Positions 1 to 6,072 of a stretch of DNA of 8,271 bases are shown here, piece by piece. Source of the DNA: Actinomycetota bacterium (GTDB lineage Bacteria; Actinomycetota; Actinomycetes; S36-B12; UBA5976). The stretch spans positions 1 through 8,271 of the forward strand of contig RGCY01000047.1 of NCBI GenBank assembly GCA_009918865.1. The letters are read 5' to 3'. The notes under the pieces are model-generated. The model was given only the letters and a program-made list of their open reading frames with translations, did not search any database and had not been told where the DNA came from. Within the stretch, counting starts at the first letter, position 1; each line of letters starts with the position of its first letter. The position numbers were made by a program, and so were the translations under genes.

Positions 1-617
1 CTGAGTTGGGCACGCTCTACACGCCGCAGGAAATTCATGTCATCACAGAGCATGCTCATGCGAAAGGAATGCACGTGCACCTTGACGGTGCTCGCATTTC
101 CAATGCGGCGGCTGCTCTTGGTTGCTCTTTCCGTGAGTTCACCACTGATGTGGGCGTTGATGTGATAAGTCTCGGTGGAACTAAAAATGGTGCGATGAGT
201 GCCGAAGCAATTGTGGTGCTGAATCCCAACGCGGTCGACGGGATTGCATTTCTTCGCAAGGGTGGCATGCAGCTTGCAAGCAAGATGCGATTTGTGTCCG
301 CGCAACTGCTCGCATTGTTTGAAGGCGATGTGTGGTTGCAGAATGCGCGCCACGCCAACGCCATGGCAGCACGTTTGCACGATGCAGTTTCCCAGATTCC
401 TGGTGTTCACATCACCCAGCAAGTGAACGTGAACGCTGTGTTCGCAATCATCCCGGCCGATGTGACAGCACGGCTACAAGAGAAGTTCCGCTTCTACACC
501 TGGAACGAGATGACGGGTGAAGTGCGGTGGATGGCATCATGGGACACAACTGAAGCCGATATTGATGCATTTGCCACCGCGGTTGCCGAAGAGATGGCCG
601 CAGTTTCAGTTAGTTGA
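1..617 (+). CDS. Low-specificity L-threonine aldolase, 3' part (5' end outside window)
   Basis: This is a PLP-dependent fold-type I lyase that cleaves L-threonine/allo-threonine to glycine and acetaldehyde in the cytoplasm. The open frame enters from the left edge (codons from base 3 read ELGTLYT), so the TTG at base 6 is internal, not the start; about 205 C-terminal residues are visible. The motif HLDGAR (about bases 78-95) supplies the aspartate that pairs with the pyridine nitrogen and the arginine near the cofactor. SLGGTKNGA holds the Schiff-base lysine, with its codon at 183-185. The 'E-x-GT-x-YTP' motif just upstream is also typical of the family. The C-terminal small domain looks complete, ending at TGA 615-617. 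The gene converges on tRNA-Ser, with no room for another gene. A related beta-eliminating lyase of the same superfamily is the only realistic alternative. Confidence 0.9.
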   Translation, partial: ELGTLYTPQEIHVITEHAHAKGMHVHLDGARISNAAAALGCSFREFTTDVGVDVISLGGTKNGAMSAEAIVVLNPNAVDGIAFLRKGGMQLASKMRFVSAQLLALFEGDVWLQNARHANAMAARLHDAVSQIPGVHITQQVNVNAVFAIIPADVTARLQEKFRFYTWNEMTGEVRWMASWDTTEADIDAFATAVAEEMAAVSVS

Positions 618-638
618 GTGGGGTTGAGCACCTCGTGT

Positions 639-680
639 AAAAACAGAACCGCGGCCACCGAAGTGACCGCGGTTTTCTGT
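639..680 (-). terminator. Intrinsic terminator of tRNA-Ser, UUCG-capped hairpin with U-tract
   Basis: Read on the minus strand, CCGCGGTCAC and GTGGCCGCGG form a continuous 10-bp stem closed by a TTCG tetraloop. Further pairing by AA/TT and ACAG/CTGT leaves a 2-nt bulge, and five T follow (643-639). On the plus strand the stem contains an A-C mismatch where the minus-strand RNA has a U-G wobble. The element is therefore built for minus-strand transcription, out of tRNA-Ser. It may also stop plus-strand transcription from the aldolase gene, since TTTT occurs within the plus-strand right arm. Confidence 0.85.
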
Positions 681-767
681 GGCGGAGGTTAGGGGATTTG
701 AACCCCTGAGGGGTTGCCCCCAACACGCTTTCCAAGCGTGCGCCCTAGGCCACTAGGCGAAACCTCC
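680..767 (-). tRNA. tRNA-Ser, anticodon GGA
   Basis: On the minus strand the 7-bp acceptor stem GGAGGTT/AACCTCC (767-761 and 690-684) closes a class II tRNA. The anticodon arm CACGC-TTGGAAA-GCGTG gives anticodon GGA, which reads UCC/UCU serine codons. The long variable arm (GGGG...CCCC) fits tRNA-Ser. The T arm contains GGTTCAAATCC. The discriminator is G (683) and CCA is encoded (682-680), running straight into the terminator hairpin. The promoter must lie at higher coordinates, between this gene and the divergent SRP RNA; I see only a weak candidate there (GTGAGC, 17 nt, TAGCCT on the minus strand). Confidence 0.96.
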
Positions 768-783
768 GTGGCGAAGGCTACCG

Positions 784-799
784 ATGTCCGCATGTCCGC
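784..799. repeat. Tandem 8-bp direct repeat (ATGTCCGC x2)
   Basis: Two perfect adjacent copies of ATGTCCGC lie in the short divergent intergenic region between tRNA-Ser and the SRP RNA. Both copies fall within the region where the tRNA-Ser promoter should be. Two copies of an 8-mer can arise by chance or slippage, so no function is assigned. The ATG in the first copy opens a long frame that is not a believable gene start (see dnaX). Confidence 0.6.
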
Positions 800-847
800 T
801 CACACGGCAGGTATGGGCTTGCTTAAGCAGTCGACATGATGCAACGG

Positions 848-853
848 CATACT
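848..853 (+). promoter_or_regulatory. Possible -10 box of the SRP RNA promoter (CATACT)
   Basis: CATACT matches TATAAT at four of six positions. It sits so that a start 7 nt downstream (about 860) coincides with the 5' end predicted from SRP RNA folding. No convincing -35 is present at 16-18 nt; TTGCTT at 819-824 is too far away (23 nt). The assignment rests on position. Confidence 0.4.
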
Positions 854-860
854 TGGAGGT

Positions 861-947
861 AGCCCCTCACGCGGCGAAATCTCGGTCACTCCCCCAGGTC
901 CGAAAGGAAGCAAGGGTCCCCGGGCTCTATCGGGTGCGTGAGGGGTC
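861..947 (+). ncRNA. ffs: Small bacterial signal recognition particle RNA (4.5S type)
   Basis: This RNA scaffolds Ffh in the signal recognition particle that targets nascent membrane and secreted proteins. The ends pair as a perfect 10-bp helix, CCCCTCACGC (863-872) with GCGTGAGGGG (936-945). The apical domain carries the universal motif AGGTCCGAAAGGAAGCA (896-912): a GAAA tetraloop closed by CC/GG, with the symmetric loop bound by the Ffh M domain. There is no Alu domain, so this is the short form. The T-rich stretch TCTTGTGTTT after the helix (946-955) may act as its terminator. The exact transcript ends are inferred from the fold. It lies between divergent tRNA-Ser and dnaX, an order I recall from other actinobacteria. 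Confidence 0.93.
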
Positions 948-965
948 TTGTGTTTCCCGTCACAC

Positions 966-971
966 TAAAAT
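966..971 (+). promoter_or_regulatory. Putative -10 box of a leaderless dnaX promoter (TAAAAT)
   Basis: TAAAAT matches TATAAT at five of six positions and ends 7 nt before the ATG at 979. Transcription would therefore start at or next to the initiation codon, giving a leaderless mRNA. No Shine-Dalgarno sequence precedes that ATG, which agrees with this. No clear -35 hexamer is visible, and the region overlaps the 3' flank of the SRP RNA gene. If correct, this promoter would drive the whole dnaX-recR-lysC-asd unit. Confidence 0.55.
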
Positions 972-978
972 CCCCTGC

Positions 979-2892
979 ATGGAGGCCTCATCCGCGCGCA
1001 GCGCTGAACGCGGCGCTGGCTTGGCTCTCTATCGGGCATATCGCCCCGGAACGCTGGCCGAAGTCATCGGCCAAGACCACATCACCATCCCACTTGGGCG
1101 CGCGGTTGATTCCGGCCGCGCCCATCATGCTTACTTGTTCACCGGACCGCGTGGTTGCGGTAAAACTTCGTCGGCTCGCATCCTTGCGCGCTGTCTGAAC
1201 TGTGAACAAGGTCCGACATCCAAGCCATGTGGGGTGTGCCAGTCATGCATCGACCTTGCGCCTAATGGTCCGGGCTCTGTCGATGTGTTGGAAATTGACG
1301 CTGCCACGCATGGTGGTGTTGATGAAGCCAGAGATCTACGCGAACGCGCCGTGTTTGCCCCAGCACAGTCTCGGTATCGCGTCTACATCATCGACGAGGC
1401 ACATCAGCTTTCGAATGCTGCAGCGAATGCATTGCTGAAGTTGATAGAAGAACCGCCACCACATTTGAAGTTTGTCTTTGCCACAACCGAACCCGACAAG
1501 ATCATCGGCACCATCCGCTCACGGACTCACCACTACCCATTCCGCTTAATTCCTGCACGAGTTTTGCAGCAGCACCTGGCATGGGTGTGCGAGAGCGAAG
1601 ATGTGAAAGCCGAACCAGGGGCACTCGCTGTCGTGGCGCGTGCTGCCGCGGGTAGTGCTCGAGATGCCTTGAGTGTCTTGGGTCAAGTGCTTGCGGGTGC
1701 TGGGCCGGAAGGGCTTGTTGAGACCGAAGTTGTCTCGCAGCTGGGTGTCACTGACCGCCGAATTCTTGACGATGTTGTGACTGCCGTTGCGAGTGGAGAT
1801 GCCGCTGTGTTGTTCAGCGCAGTAACGCGAATCCTTGATGGTGGCACCGAGCCGCGACGCTTTGCTGGTGATTTGCTTGAGCGGCTCCGCGATTTGGTGC
1901 TGCTGGCGCATGTGCCGGAACACGATGCTCGTGAACTTATTGATGCCCCGGATGCTGTGTTCGCTGCGATGCGCGAACAAGCTCAGGCGTTGGGGGCTGG
2001 GCGCGCTGGTGCACTTGCGGCAACTGTGAGCGACGGCATGGCGGACTTGCGCGGTGCCACCGCGCCCCGACTCCAGTTGGAATTGCTGTGTGCCCGTTTG
2101 CTTTTCGCCAGTGATGGTGCTGATGTGCAGTCGCGCATTGCTGCGTTAGAGCGTCGAAGCGATTCGCTTGCGAGTGCAGGTGCGAAATCACATGCCAGCG
2201 CGTCGACTGTTGCGGCAGGGGCGCCCGTTGGGGTTTCAGGTGCAGCGCAGGCTCCTGCAGACACAGGATTACCAACCGGCTCAGCTGCTGCCGCGCAAAC
2301 ACCGACTGCGCCACGCTCAACCACATCCACAACATCCGCATCGGCGGCACCGGTGTCCTCTAGCGTCGCCGCAGGTGCTGCTCGCCCCGTCCCACCACCG
2401 CCCCCAGCAATTTCGAAGGTCACAGGTTCGGCAAAAACGAGCGGGGATGCAGGTGCCTCGGCTGTAACTGCGGAGACTTTGGCGGCTGCCCCAACCTCAG
2501 ACGTCGACGCATTAACTCAAGTTGTGACGCAGTGGTCAAATGTTGTGGACGCCGTTGGTGGGCACAGCCGCGTCTCGTGGAGTTTGTTAAGTGGGTCAAC
2601 GGCAGCAGTTGCGAATGGCGCTTTGCAGGTCCTTCTGCCGAGTCCAGCAATCGTCAACAACGCCCGCCAACGCGGTCTTGATGATGTGGTTCGTTCCGCA
2701 GTTGAATCCGTGTGTGGAGTAGTTGTGCGCGTTGAGTTCGGTCTTGCGCAACCATCAGCCCAGGCTGACGACACTTTCGGCGCACGCGTGGATGATGATG
2801 TTGAAGACGCTGGTCCGGTGGGAATTGACGCCATCACACAGGTTCTGGGCGGAACCGTCATCAGCGAATTCGAGCGGGACGAGCGCAACTAA
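979..2892 (+). CDS. dnaX: DNA polymerase III clamp-loader subunit gamma/tau
   Basis: ATPase subunit of the clamp loader that opens and places the beta clamp during replication. From the ATG at 979 it is 637 residues. Residues 15-240 form the AAA+ module: the family start LALYRAYRPGTLAEVIGQDH, Walker A GPRGCGKTS (56-64), a zinc site (C75, C84, C87, C90), Walker B VYIIDEAH (135-142), sensor 1 FATTEPDK, the arginine-finger region SRTHHYPF (about 181-188, Thr where many bacteria have Cys) and sensor 2 GSARDAL (about 225-231). Collar helices run to about 390. A disordered Ala/Ser/Thr/Pro linker follows (about 395-505), then a folded C-terminal domain (about 508-590) and an acidic tail. The frame is open upstream to 784, but that would translate through the SRP RNA, so I chose 979. 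A TTG at 1021 (giving LALYRAYRP) is a possible alternative. First gene of a four-gene unit. Confidence 0.95.
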   Translation: MEASSARSAERGAGLALYRAYRPGTLAEVIGQDHITIPLGRAVDSGRAHHAYLFTGPRGCGKTSSARILARCLNCEQGPTSKPCGVCQSCIDLAPNGPGSVDVLEIDAATHGGVDEARDLRERAVFAPAQSRYRVYIIDEAHQLSNAAANALLKLIEEPPPHLKFVFATTEPDKIIGTIRSRTHHYPFRLIPARVLQQHLAWVCESEDVKAEPGALAVVARAAAGSARDALSVLGQVLAGAGPEGLVETEVVSQLGVTDRRILDDVVTAVASGDAAVLFSAVTRILDGGTEPRRFAGDLLERLRDLVLLAHVPEHDARELIDAPDAVFAAMREQAQALGAGRAGALAATVSDGMADLRGATAPRLQLELLCARLLFASDGADVQSRIAALERRSDSLASAGAKSHASASTVAAGAPVGVSGAAQAPADTGLPTGSAAAAQTPTAPRSTTSTTSASAAPVSSSVAAGAARPVPPPPPAISKVTGSAKTSGDAGASAVTAETLAAAPTSDVDALTQVVTQWSNVVDAVGGHSRVSWSLLSGSTAAVANGALQVLLPSPAIVNNARQRGLDDVVRSAVESVCGVVVRVEFGLAQPSAQADDTFGARVDDDVEDAGPVGIDAITQVLGGTVISEFERDERN

Positions 2893-2894
2893 TC

Positions 2895-3494
2895 ATGTAT
2901 GAAGGCGTTGTTCAGGACCTCATTGATGAACTTGGCAGACTCCCAGGGGTTGGCCCTCGCGGCGCCCAACGCATCGCGTTCTACCTTTTGAATGCTGATC
3001 CGGAGCAAGTCACTCGACTCTCAGAGGTTTTGGGTCAGGTGACAACCGATGTTCGTTTCTGCCGCATCTGCTTCAACGTTGCGGCTGAGGAATTGTGTCG
3101 AGTGTGCCGCGATGAACGACGTGATGCCAGCGTGATTTGCGTAGTTGAAGAACCGAAAGACGTTATCGCAATTGAGAAGACGCGTGAATTTAATGGGCAC
3201 TACCACGTGCTCGGAGGCTCATTGAGTCCGATTGACGGCGTTGGTCCGAATGAACTTCGGGTCCGCGAACTCTTGACGCGTTGTCGCGATGGACACGTGT
3301 CGGAAGTCATTATCGCCACTGACCCCAATCTTGATGGTGAAGCAACAACCACTTATTTGGTTGGTCAGTTGACGCCCCTCGGCGTCTCCATCAGTGTTCT
3401 TGCAAGTGGTCTACCGGTTGGCGGCGACTTGGAATATGCCGATGAGGTCACACTTGGTCGCGCATTCAATGGCCGCCGAAGGCTTGAGAACTGA
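2895..3494 (+). CDS. recR: Recombination mediator protein RecR
   Basis: RecR works with RecO (and RecF) to load RecA onto SSB-coated single-stranded DNA at gaps; it forms a ring-like clamp. The 199 residues match the family's usual length of about 200. Visible elements are a helix-hairpin-helix LPGVGPRGAQRIAFYLL (16-32), a four-cysteine zinc finger (C56, C59, C68, C71), a Toprim domain with VVEEPKD (83-89) and ATDPNLDGEATTTYL (141-155), and the C-terminal GLPVGGDLEYADEVTLGRAF segment. The ATG lies 2 nt after the dnaX stop, so translation is probably coupled; no strong Shine-Dalgarno sequence is present. In many bacteria a ybaB/ebfC gene separates dnaX and recR; here there is none. Confidence 0.97.
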   Translation: MYEGVVQDLIDELGRLPGVGPRGAQRIAFYLLNADPEQVTRLSEVLGQVTTDVRFCRICFNVAAEELCRVCRDERRDASVICVVEEPKDVIAIEKTREFNGHYHVLGGSLSPIDGVGPNELRVRELLTRCRDGHVSEVIIATDPNLDGEATTTYLVGQLTPLGVSISVLASGLPVGGDLEYADEVTLGRAFNGRRRLEN

Positions 3495-3496
3495 CC

Positions 3497-4774
3497 ATGG
3501 CACTGATTGTTCAGAAGTATGGCGGTTCCTCGGTCTCAGATGCTCAGAGCATCCTGCGAGTAGCGCGTCGCATAGTTGAAACCGTCGATGCTGGTAACCA
3601 GGTTGTGGTCGTGGTCTCGGCAATGGGGGACACCACCGATGACTTAATTGCACTCGCGCAGCAGGTTTCCGATGCGCCAGCGCCACGCGAATACGACATG
3701 TTGCTGACCTCTGGAGAACGCATTTCCATGGCTCTGCTGGCCATGGCGATTCATGATTTAGGGCATGAAGGTCGCTCGTTCACTGGTTCCCAAGCCGGAC
3801 TCATCACAGACAGCCAACATGGGGCTGCGCGGATTGTGGAAGTGACGCCGGTGCGATTGCAGGAAGCCCTTGCTGAGGGGGCTATCCCCATCGTGGCCGG
3901 CTTCCAAGGGTTTAGCCGAGAAACCAAAGACATCACAACTCTTGGTCGTGGGGGTTCGGACACAACAGCAGTGGCAATTGCCGTGGCACTCAATGCTGAC
4001 TTGTGTGAGATCTACACCGATGTGGATGGTGTCTTTTCAGCTGACCCTCGCATCGTTCCGGCGGCACGACAACTACCTCAACTTGAGTATGAAGAAATGC
4101 TCGAATTGGCCGCTGCAGGAGCCAAAGTTCTTCATCTGCGCTGCGTTGAATATGCGCGCCGGGCGGGTTTGCCATTGGTCGTTCGTTCATCCTTTTCGCA
4201 ACATCCAGGCACGCGCATCATCTCGCGTGAACACATGCAGAAAGAAGGCAACATCATGGAGCAGCCCATCATCGCGGGAGTTGCCGTGGACCTCTCTGAT
4301 GCCAAAGTGACCATCACCTCGGTCCCAGATGAGCCTGGTCGTGCGGCAGCCATCTTTGAAGCACTTGCACGTGCATCGGTGAACATCGACATGATTGTGC
4401 AAAATGTTTCTGCGCAAACCACTGGTCGAACAGATGTCACGTTCACATGCCCAAGTGGTTCAGTGGCAACAGCGCGCACAGCTCTCGAAACTGCCCGTGC
4501 ACAGATTGGATTCGAGGCTCTGCTTGATGATGAGCACATCGCAAAAGTTTCACTCATTGGTGCGGGCATGAAGCAACATCCAGGCGTCTCAGCAACTTTC
4601 TTCTCCGCGCTCGCCCAAGCAGGCGTGAATGTTGAACTGATTTCAACTTCCGAAATTCGCATCAGCGTTGTGACACGCGCCGAAGCAGCCGAGTCAGCAG
4701 CACAAGCACTTCACACTGCATTCGGTCTCGACGCTGATGGCGAAGCCGTGGTCTATGCAGGGACGGGACGATGA
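3497..4774 (+). CDS. lysC: Aspartate kinase (aspartokinase), alpha subunit / full-length
   Basis: Phosphorylates L-aspartate to 4-phospho-aspartate, the committed step toward lysine/diaminopimelate, threonine and methionine. It has 425 residues, close to the 421 of Corynebacterium LysC. The catalytic amino-acid-kinase domain spans about 1-245: the signature KYGGSSV (7-13), SAMGDTTDDL (41-50), the TSGERIS segment (71-77), TTLGRGGSDTTAVA (147-160) and YTDVDGVFSADPR (173-185). Two ACT domains follow (about 265-340 and 350-420), the usual site of feedback inhibition by lysine plus threonine, including the TDVTFTCP and GAGMKQHPGVSATFF segments. The C-terminus is EAVVYAGTGR. The ATG is 2 nt after the recR stop and the end overlaps asd by 4 nt. 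I see no lysine riboswitch or leader, so control is probably allosteric and via the operon promoter. The gene contains a nested in-frame beta-subunit start (separate entry). Confidence 0.97.
   Translation: MALIVQKYGGSSVSDAQSILRVARRIVETVDAGNQVVVVVSAMGDTTDDLIALAQQVSDAPAPREYDMLLTSGERISMALLAMAIHDLGHEGRSFTGSQAGLITDSQHGAARIVEVTPVRLQEALAEGAIPIVAGFQGFSRETKDITTLGRGGSDTTAVAIAVALNADLCEIYTDVDGVFSADPRIVPAARQLPQLEYEEMLELAAAGAKVLHLRCVEYARRAGLPLVVRSSFSQHPGTRIISREHMQKEGNIMEQPIIAGVAVDLSDAKVTITSVPDEPGRAAAIFEALARASVNIDMIVQNVSAQTTGRTDVTFTCPSGSVATARTALETARAQIGFEALLDDEHIAKVSLIGAGMKQHPGVSATFFSALAQAGVNVELISTSEIRISVVTRAEAAESAAQALHTAFGLDADGEAVVYAGTGR
4241..4248 (+). promoter_or_regulatory. Internal ribosome-binding site for the LysC beta subunit
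   Basis: The purine run AAAGAAGG lies inside the lysC reading frame and ends 7 nt before the in-frame ATG at 4256, an ideal spacing. It differs from AAGGAGG by one base. It is at least as good as the sites before recR and lysC themselves, which lack a clear Shine-Dalgarno. Its position at the boundary between the kinase and ACT domains supports real use. Confidence 0.6.
4256..4774 (+). CDS. Aspartate kinase beta (regulatory) subunit, nested in-frame start in lysC
   Basis: Predicted second product of lysC, starting at the in-frame ATG (residue 254 of the full protein; MEQPIIAGVAVDLS) and sharing its stop. It would be 172 residues, consisting of the two ACT domains only. In Corynebacterium glutamicum, aspartokinase is an alpha2-beta2 complex whose 172-residue beta subunit comes from the same kind of internal start. 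By memory alignment the start falls at the equivalent position (VEEAVLTGVATDKS there). The beta chain pairs with the alpha ACT domains to form effector sites. Evidence seen here: the start codon, a well-placed AAAGAAGG site and the domain boundary. Expression is inferred. Another ATG at 4235 (residue 247) is less well placed. Confidence 0.65.
   Translation: MEQPIIAGVAVDLSDAKVTITSVPDEPGRAAAIFEALARASVNIDMIVQNVSAQTTGRTDVTFTCPSGSVATARTALETARAQIGFEALLDDEHIAKVSLIGAGMKQHPGVSATFFSALAQAGVNVELISTSEIRISVVTRAEAAESAAQALHTAFGLDADGEAVVYAGTGR
4759..4763 (+). promoter_or_regulatory. Ribosome-binding site of asd (AGGGA)
   Basis: AGGGA lies 7 nt upstream of the ATG at 4771, inside the last codons of lysC. It supports this start for asd, together with the ATGA stop/start overlap that would let terminating ribosomes re-initiate. 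Confidence 0.55.
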
Positions 4775-5820
4775 GCAAGCCCACACTCGCCGTCGTTGGC
4801 GCCACTGGTGCCGTGGGCACGGTGATGCGTGGAATCTTGTCCACTCGATCAGATGTCTGGGGCGAGATTCGGCTCATCGCATCGGCGCGCAGCGCTGGTC
4901 AAACGCGCGAAGTTCGTGGTGAGCAGGTCGTAATCCACGAGTTGACTGAGTCCGTCTTTGACGGAGTTGATGTTGCCATGTTCGACGTTCCGGATGAAGT
5001 TTCGGCAGTGTGGGCACCAATCGCAGCGGCGCGTGGGGTTGTTGTCGTTGACAACAGTGGCGCGTTTCGGATGGATAAAGATGTGCCACTTGTTGTCCCC
5101 GAAGTGAATCCAGAAGCCATCGCACATCGACCACGCGGCATCATCGCCAATCCAAATTGCACAACCCTGTCGATGATTGTCGTGCTCGGCGCTCTGCACC
5201 GCCGCTGGGAACTAACCGAACTGGTTGTGGCGTCCTACCAAGCAGCGTCCGGTGCTGGCCAGTCTGGAATCGACGCTCTGCGCGGTCAGATTGACGCCGT
5301 TGCCGGCAAGAACTTGGGTGATGTGGCGGGGGATGTGCGTGAAGCTATGGATGATTCAGATTCACCATTTCCAGCACCACTTGCATTGAATGTGATTCCT
5401 TGGGCCGGTTCGCTCAAGGATGGTGGTTTCACGAGTGAAGAAGACAAGGTCCGCAATGAATCACGAAAGATTCTGGGGCTTGAAAACTTGAAAGTGGCGG
5501 CGACGTGCGTACGAGTTCCGGTCATCACAACTCATTCGCTGGCTGTGCACGCGAAGTTCAACCAAGAAGTTGATGCTGATGCCGCGCGAGCATTACTTGC
5601 GCAAGCCCCAGGTGTGACCGTGGTGGATGACCCAAGTGCTCGCAGTTTCCCCACCCCAATTGATGTTGTGGGTCTTGACGACACTTTTGTGGGGCGCATT
5701 CGCCGCTCTCATGATGATAGGCACGCGCTTGATCTCTTTGTGTGCGGCGATAATTTGCGCAAGGGTGCGGCCCTGAACACAGCCCAAATCGCGGAAATCA
5801 TTGCAGCCGAACTGCGTTGA
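4771..5820 (+). CDS. asd: Aspartate-semialdehyde dehydrogenase
   Basis: NADPH-dependent reduction of 4-phospho-aspartate to aspartate semialdehyde, the step after LysC and the branch point to diaminopimelate/lysine and to threonine/methionine. The 349 residues fit the family (about 340-370). The N-terminal Rossmann motif is VVGATGAVG (8-16). The catalytic cysteine is C130 in IIANPNCTT, and the catalytic-base histidine is probably H255 in VITTHSLAVH. SYQAASGAGQSG (155-166) and NVIPWAG also match bacterial ASADH. Residues 70-78 read MFDVPDEVS where Escherichia-type enzymes have a glycine-rich SxGG; I recall this form from other actinobacteria, so I do not regard it as a defect. The start overlaps the lysC stop as ATGA, so translation is almost certainly coupled. 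It is the last gene of the unit; no T-tract terminator follows. Confidence 0.97.
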   Translation: MSKPTLAVVGATGAVGTVMRGILSTRSDVWGEIRLIASARSAGQTREVRGEQVVIHELTESVFDGVDVAMFDVPDEVSAVWAPIAAARGVVVVDNSGAFRMDKDVPLVVPEVNPEAIAHRPRGIIANPNCTTLSMIVVLGALHRRWELTELVVASYQAASGAGQSGIDALRGQIDAVAGKNLGDVAGDVREAMDDSDSPFPAPLALNVIPWAGSLKDGGFTSEEDKVRNESRKILGLENLKVAATCVRVPVITTHSLAVHAKFNQEVDADAARALLAQAPGVTVVDDPSARSFPTPIDVVGLDDTFVGRIRRSHDDRHALDLFVCGDNLRKGAALNTAQIAEIIAAELR

Positions 5821-5825
5821 GACGG

Positions 5826-5837
5826 CGTTGCGCAACG
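5826..5837. repeat. 12-bp perfect palindrome downstream of asd (CGTTGCGCAACG)
   Basis: The sequence equals its own reverse complement and lies 5 nt after the asd stop. As RNA it would make only a 4-bp stem with a GCGC loop and has no following U-tract, so it is a poor terminator. As DNA it could be a dimer-binding dyad. One 12-bp palindrome in a window of this size is not strongly surprising. Confidence 0.5.
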
Positions 5838-5840
5838 TGA

Positions 5841-5878
5841 TCTAGCCACCCGTGGTTGGGTGTGGCACCTTGGCTAGA
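5841..5878. repeat. Inverted repeat TCTAGCCA / TGGCTAGA between asd and tRNA-Pro
   Basis: Perfect 8-bp arms (5841-5848 and 5871-5878) are separated by 22 nt, with extra internal pairing possible (GCCAC 5845-5849 with GTGGC 5862-5866, or CACCC with GGGTG). No T-tract follows, so a simple intrinsic terminator is not supported. The right arm overlaps the best -10 candidate for tRNA-Pro, so the element could be an operator, an attenuating structure at the end of the asd transcript, or chance. Confidence 0.5.
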
Positions 5879-5880
5879 CT
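5875..5880 (+). promoter_or_regulatory. Candidate -10 box for tRNA-Pro (TAGACT)
   Basis: TAGACT matches TATAAT at four positions and predicts a transcript start near 5887, about 6 nt before the mature tRNA. The -35 region is weak: TTGGGT at 5856-5861 is only 13 nt away. Read-through from the asd operon is an alternative source of the tRNA. Confidence 0.4.
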
Positions 5881-5892
5881 CGCGTCGCACTT

Positions 5893-5966
<74 letters not shown>

Positions 5967-6022
5967 CTCTTTGCTTGCGCTGTGTTCATTCCGTTGGTTT
6001 GAATTTTCCGTCTCGTGTTTGC

Positions 6023-6047
6023 ATCAGTGCTGAGTCTGTGCACTGGT
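6023..6047. repeat. Inverted repeat ATCAGTGC / GCACTGGT in a convergent intergenic region
   Basis: Arms of 8 bp (one G-T wobble on the plus strand) flank a 9-nt loop, lying between tRNA-Pro and the end of the minus-strand carboxypeptidase gene. A second small hairpin, CGAGA-TGT-TCTCG (6054-6066), lies just beyond the stop codon of that gene. Neither is followed by a U-tract on either strand. Their placement between convergent genes fits weak or factor-assisted termination, but this is inference. Confidence 0.4.
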
Positions 6048-6072
6048 CGGGATCGAGATGTTCTCGCGCGTG

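Noticed and set aside
784..978. Coding sequence extending dnaX upstream by 65 residues.
   Set aside because: It would translate the SRP RNA, and the residues show no family similarity.
1546..2423. Long open frames on the minus strand inside dnaX (for example 1546-1980 and 1983-2423).
   Set aside because: They oppose a clear dnaX gene, have shadow-type composition (Ala-rich mirror of the linker) and no recognisable domain or start signals.
2425..2445. A run of five A in dnaX (GGCAAAAACGAG) as a programmed frameshift or slippage site producing a short gamma form, as in Escherichia coli.
   Set aside because: The zero-frame codons are GCA AAA ACG, which do not fit the X-XXY-YYZ heptamer. Five A are short for transcriptional slippage, and I see no stimulatory stem or upstream Shine-Dalgarno.
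3440..3500. A lysine riboswitch or leader peptide controlling lysC.
   Set aside because: Only 2 nt separate recR and lysC, so there is no space for a leader.
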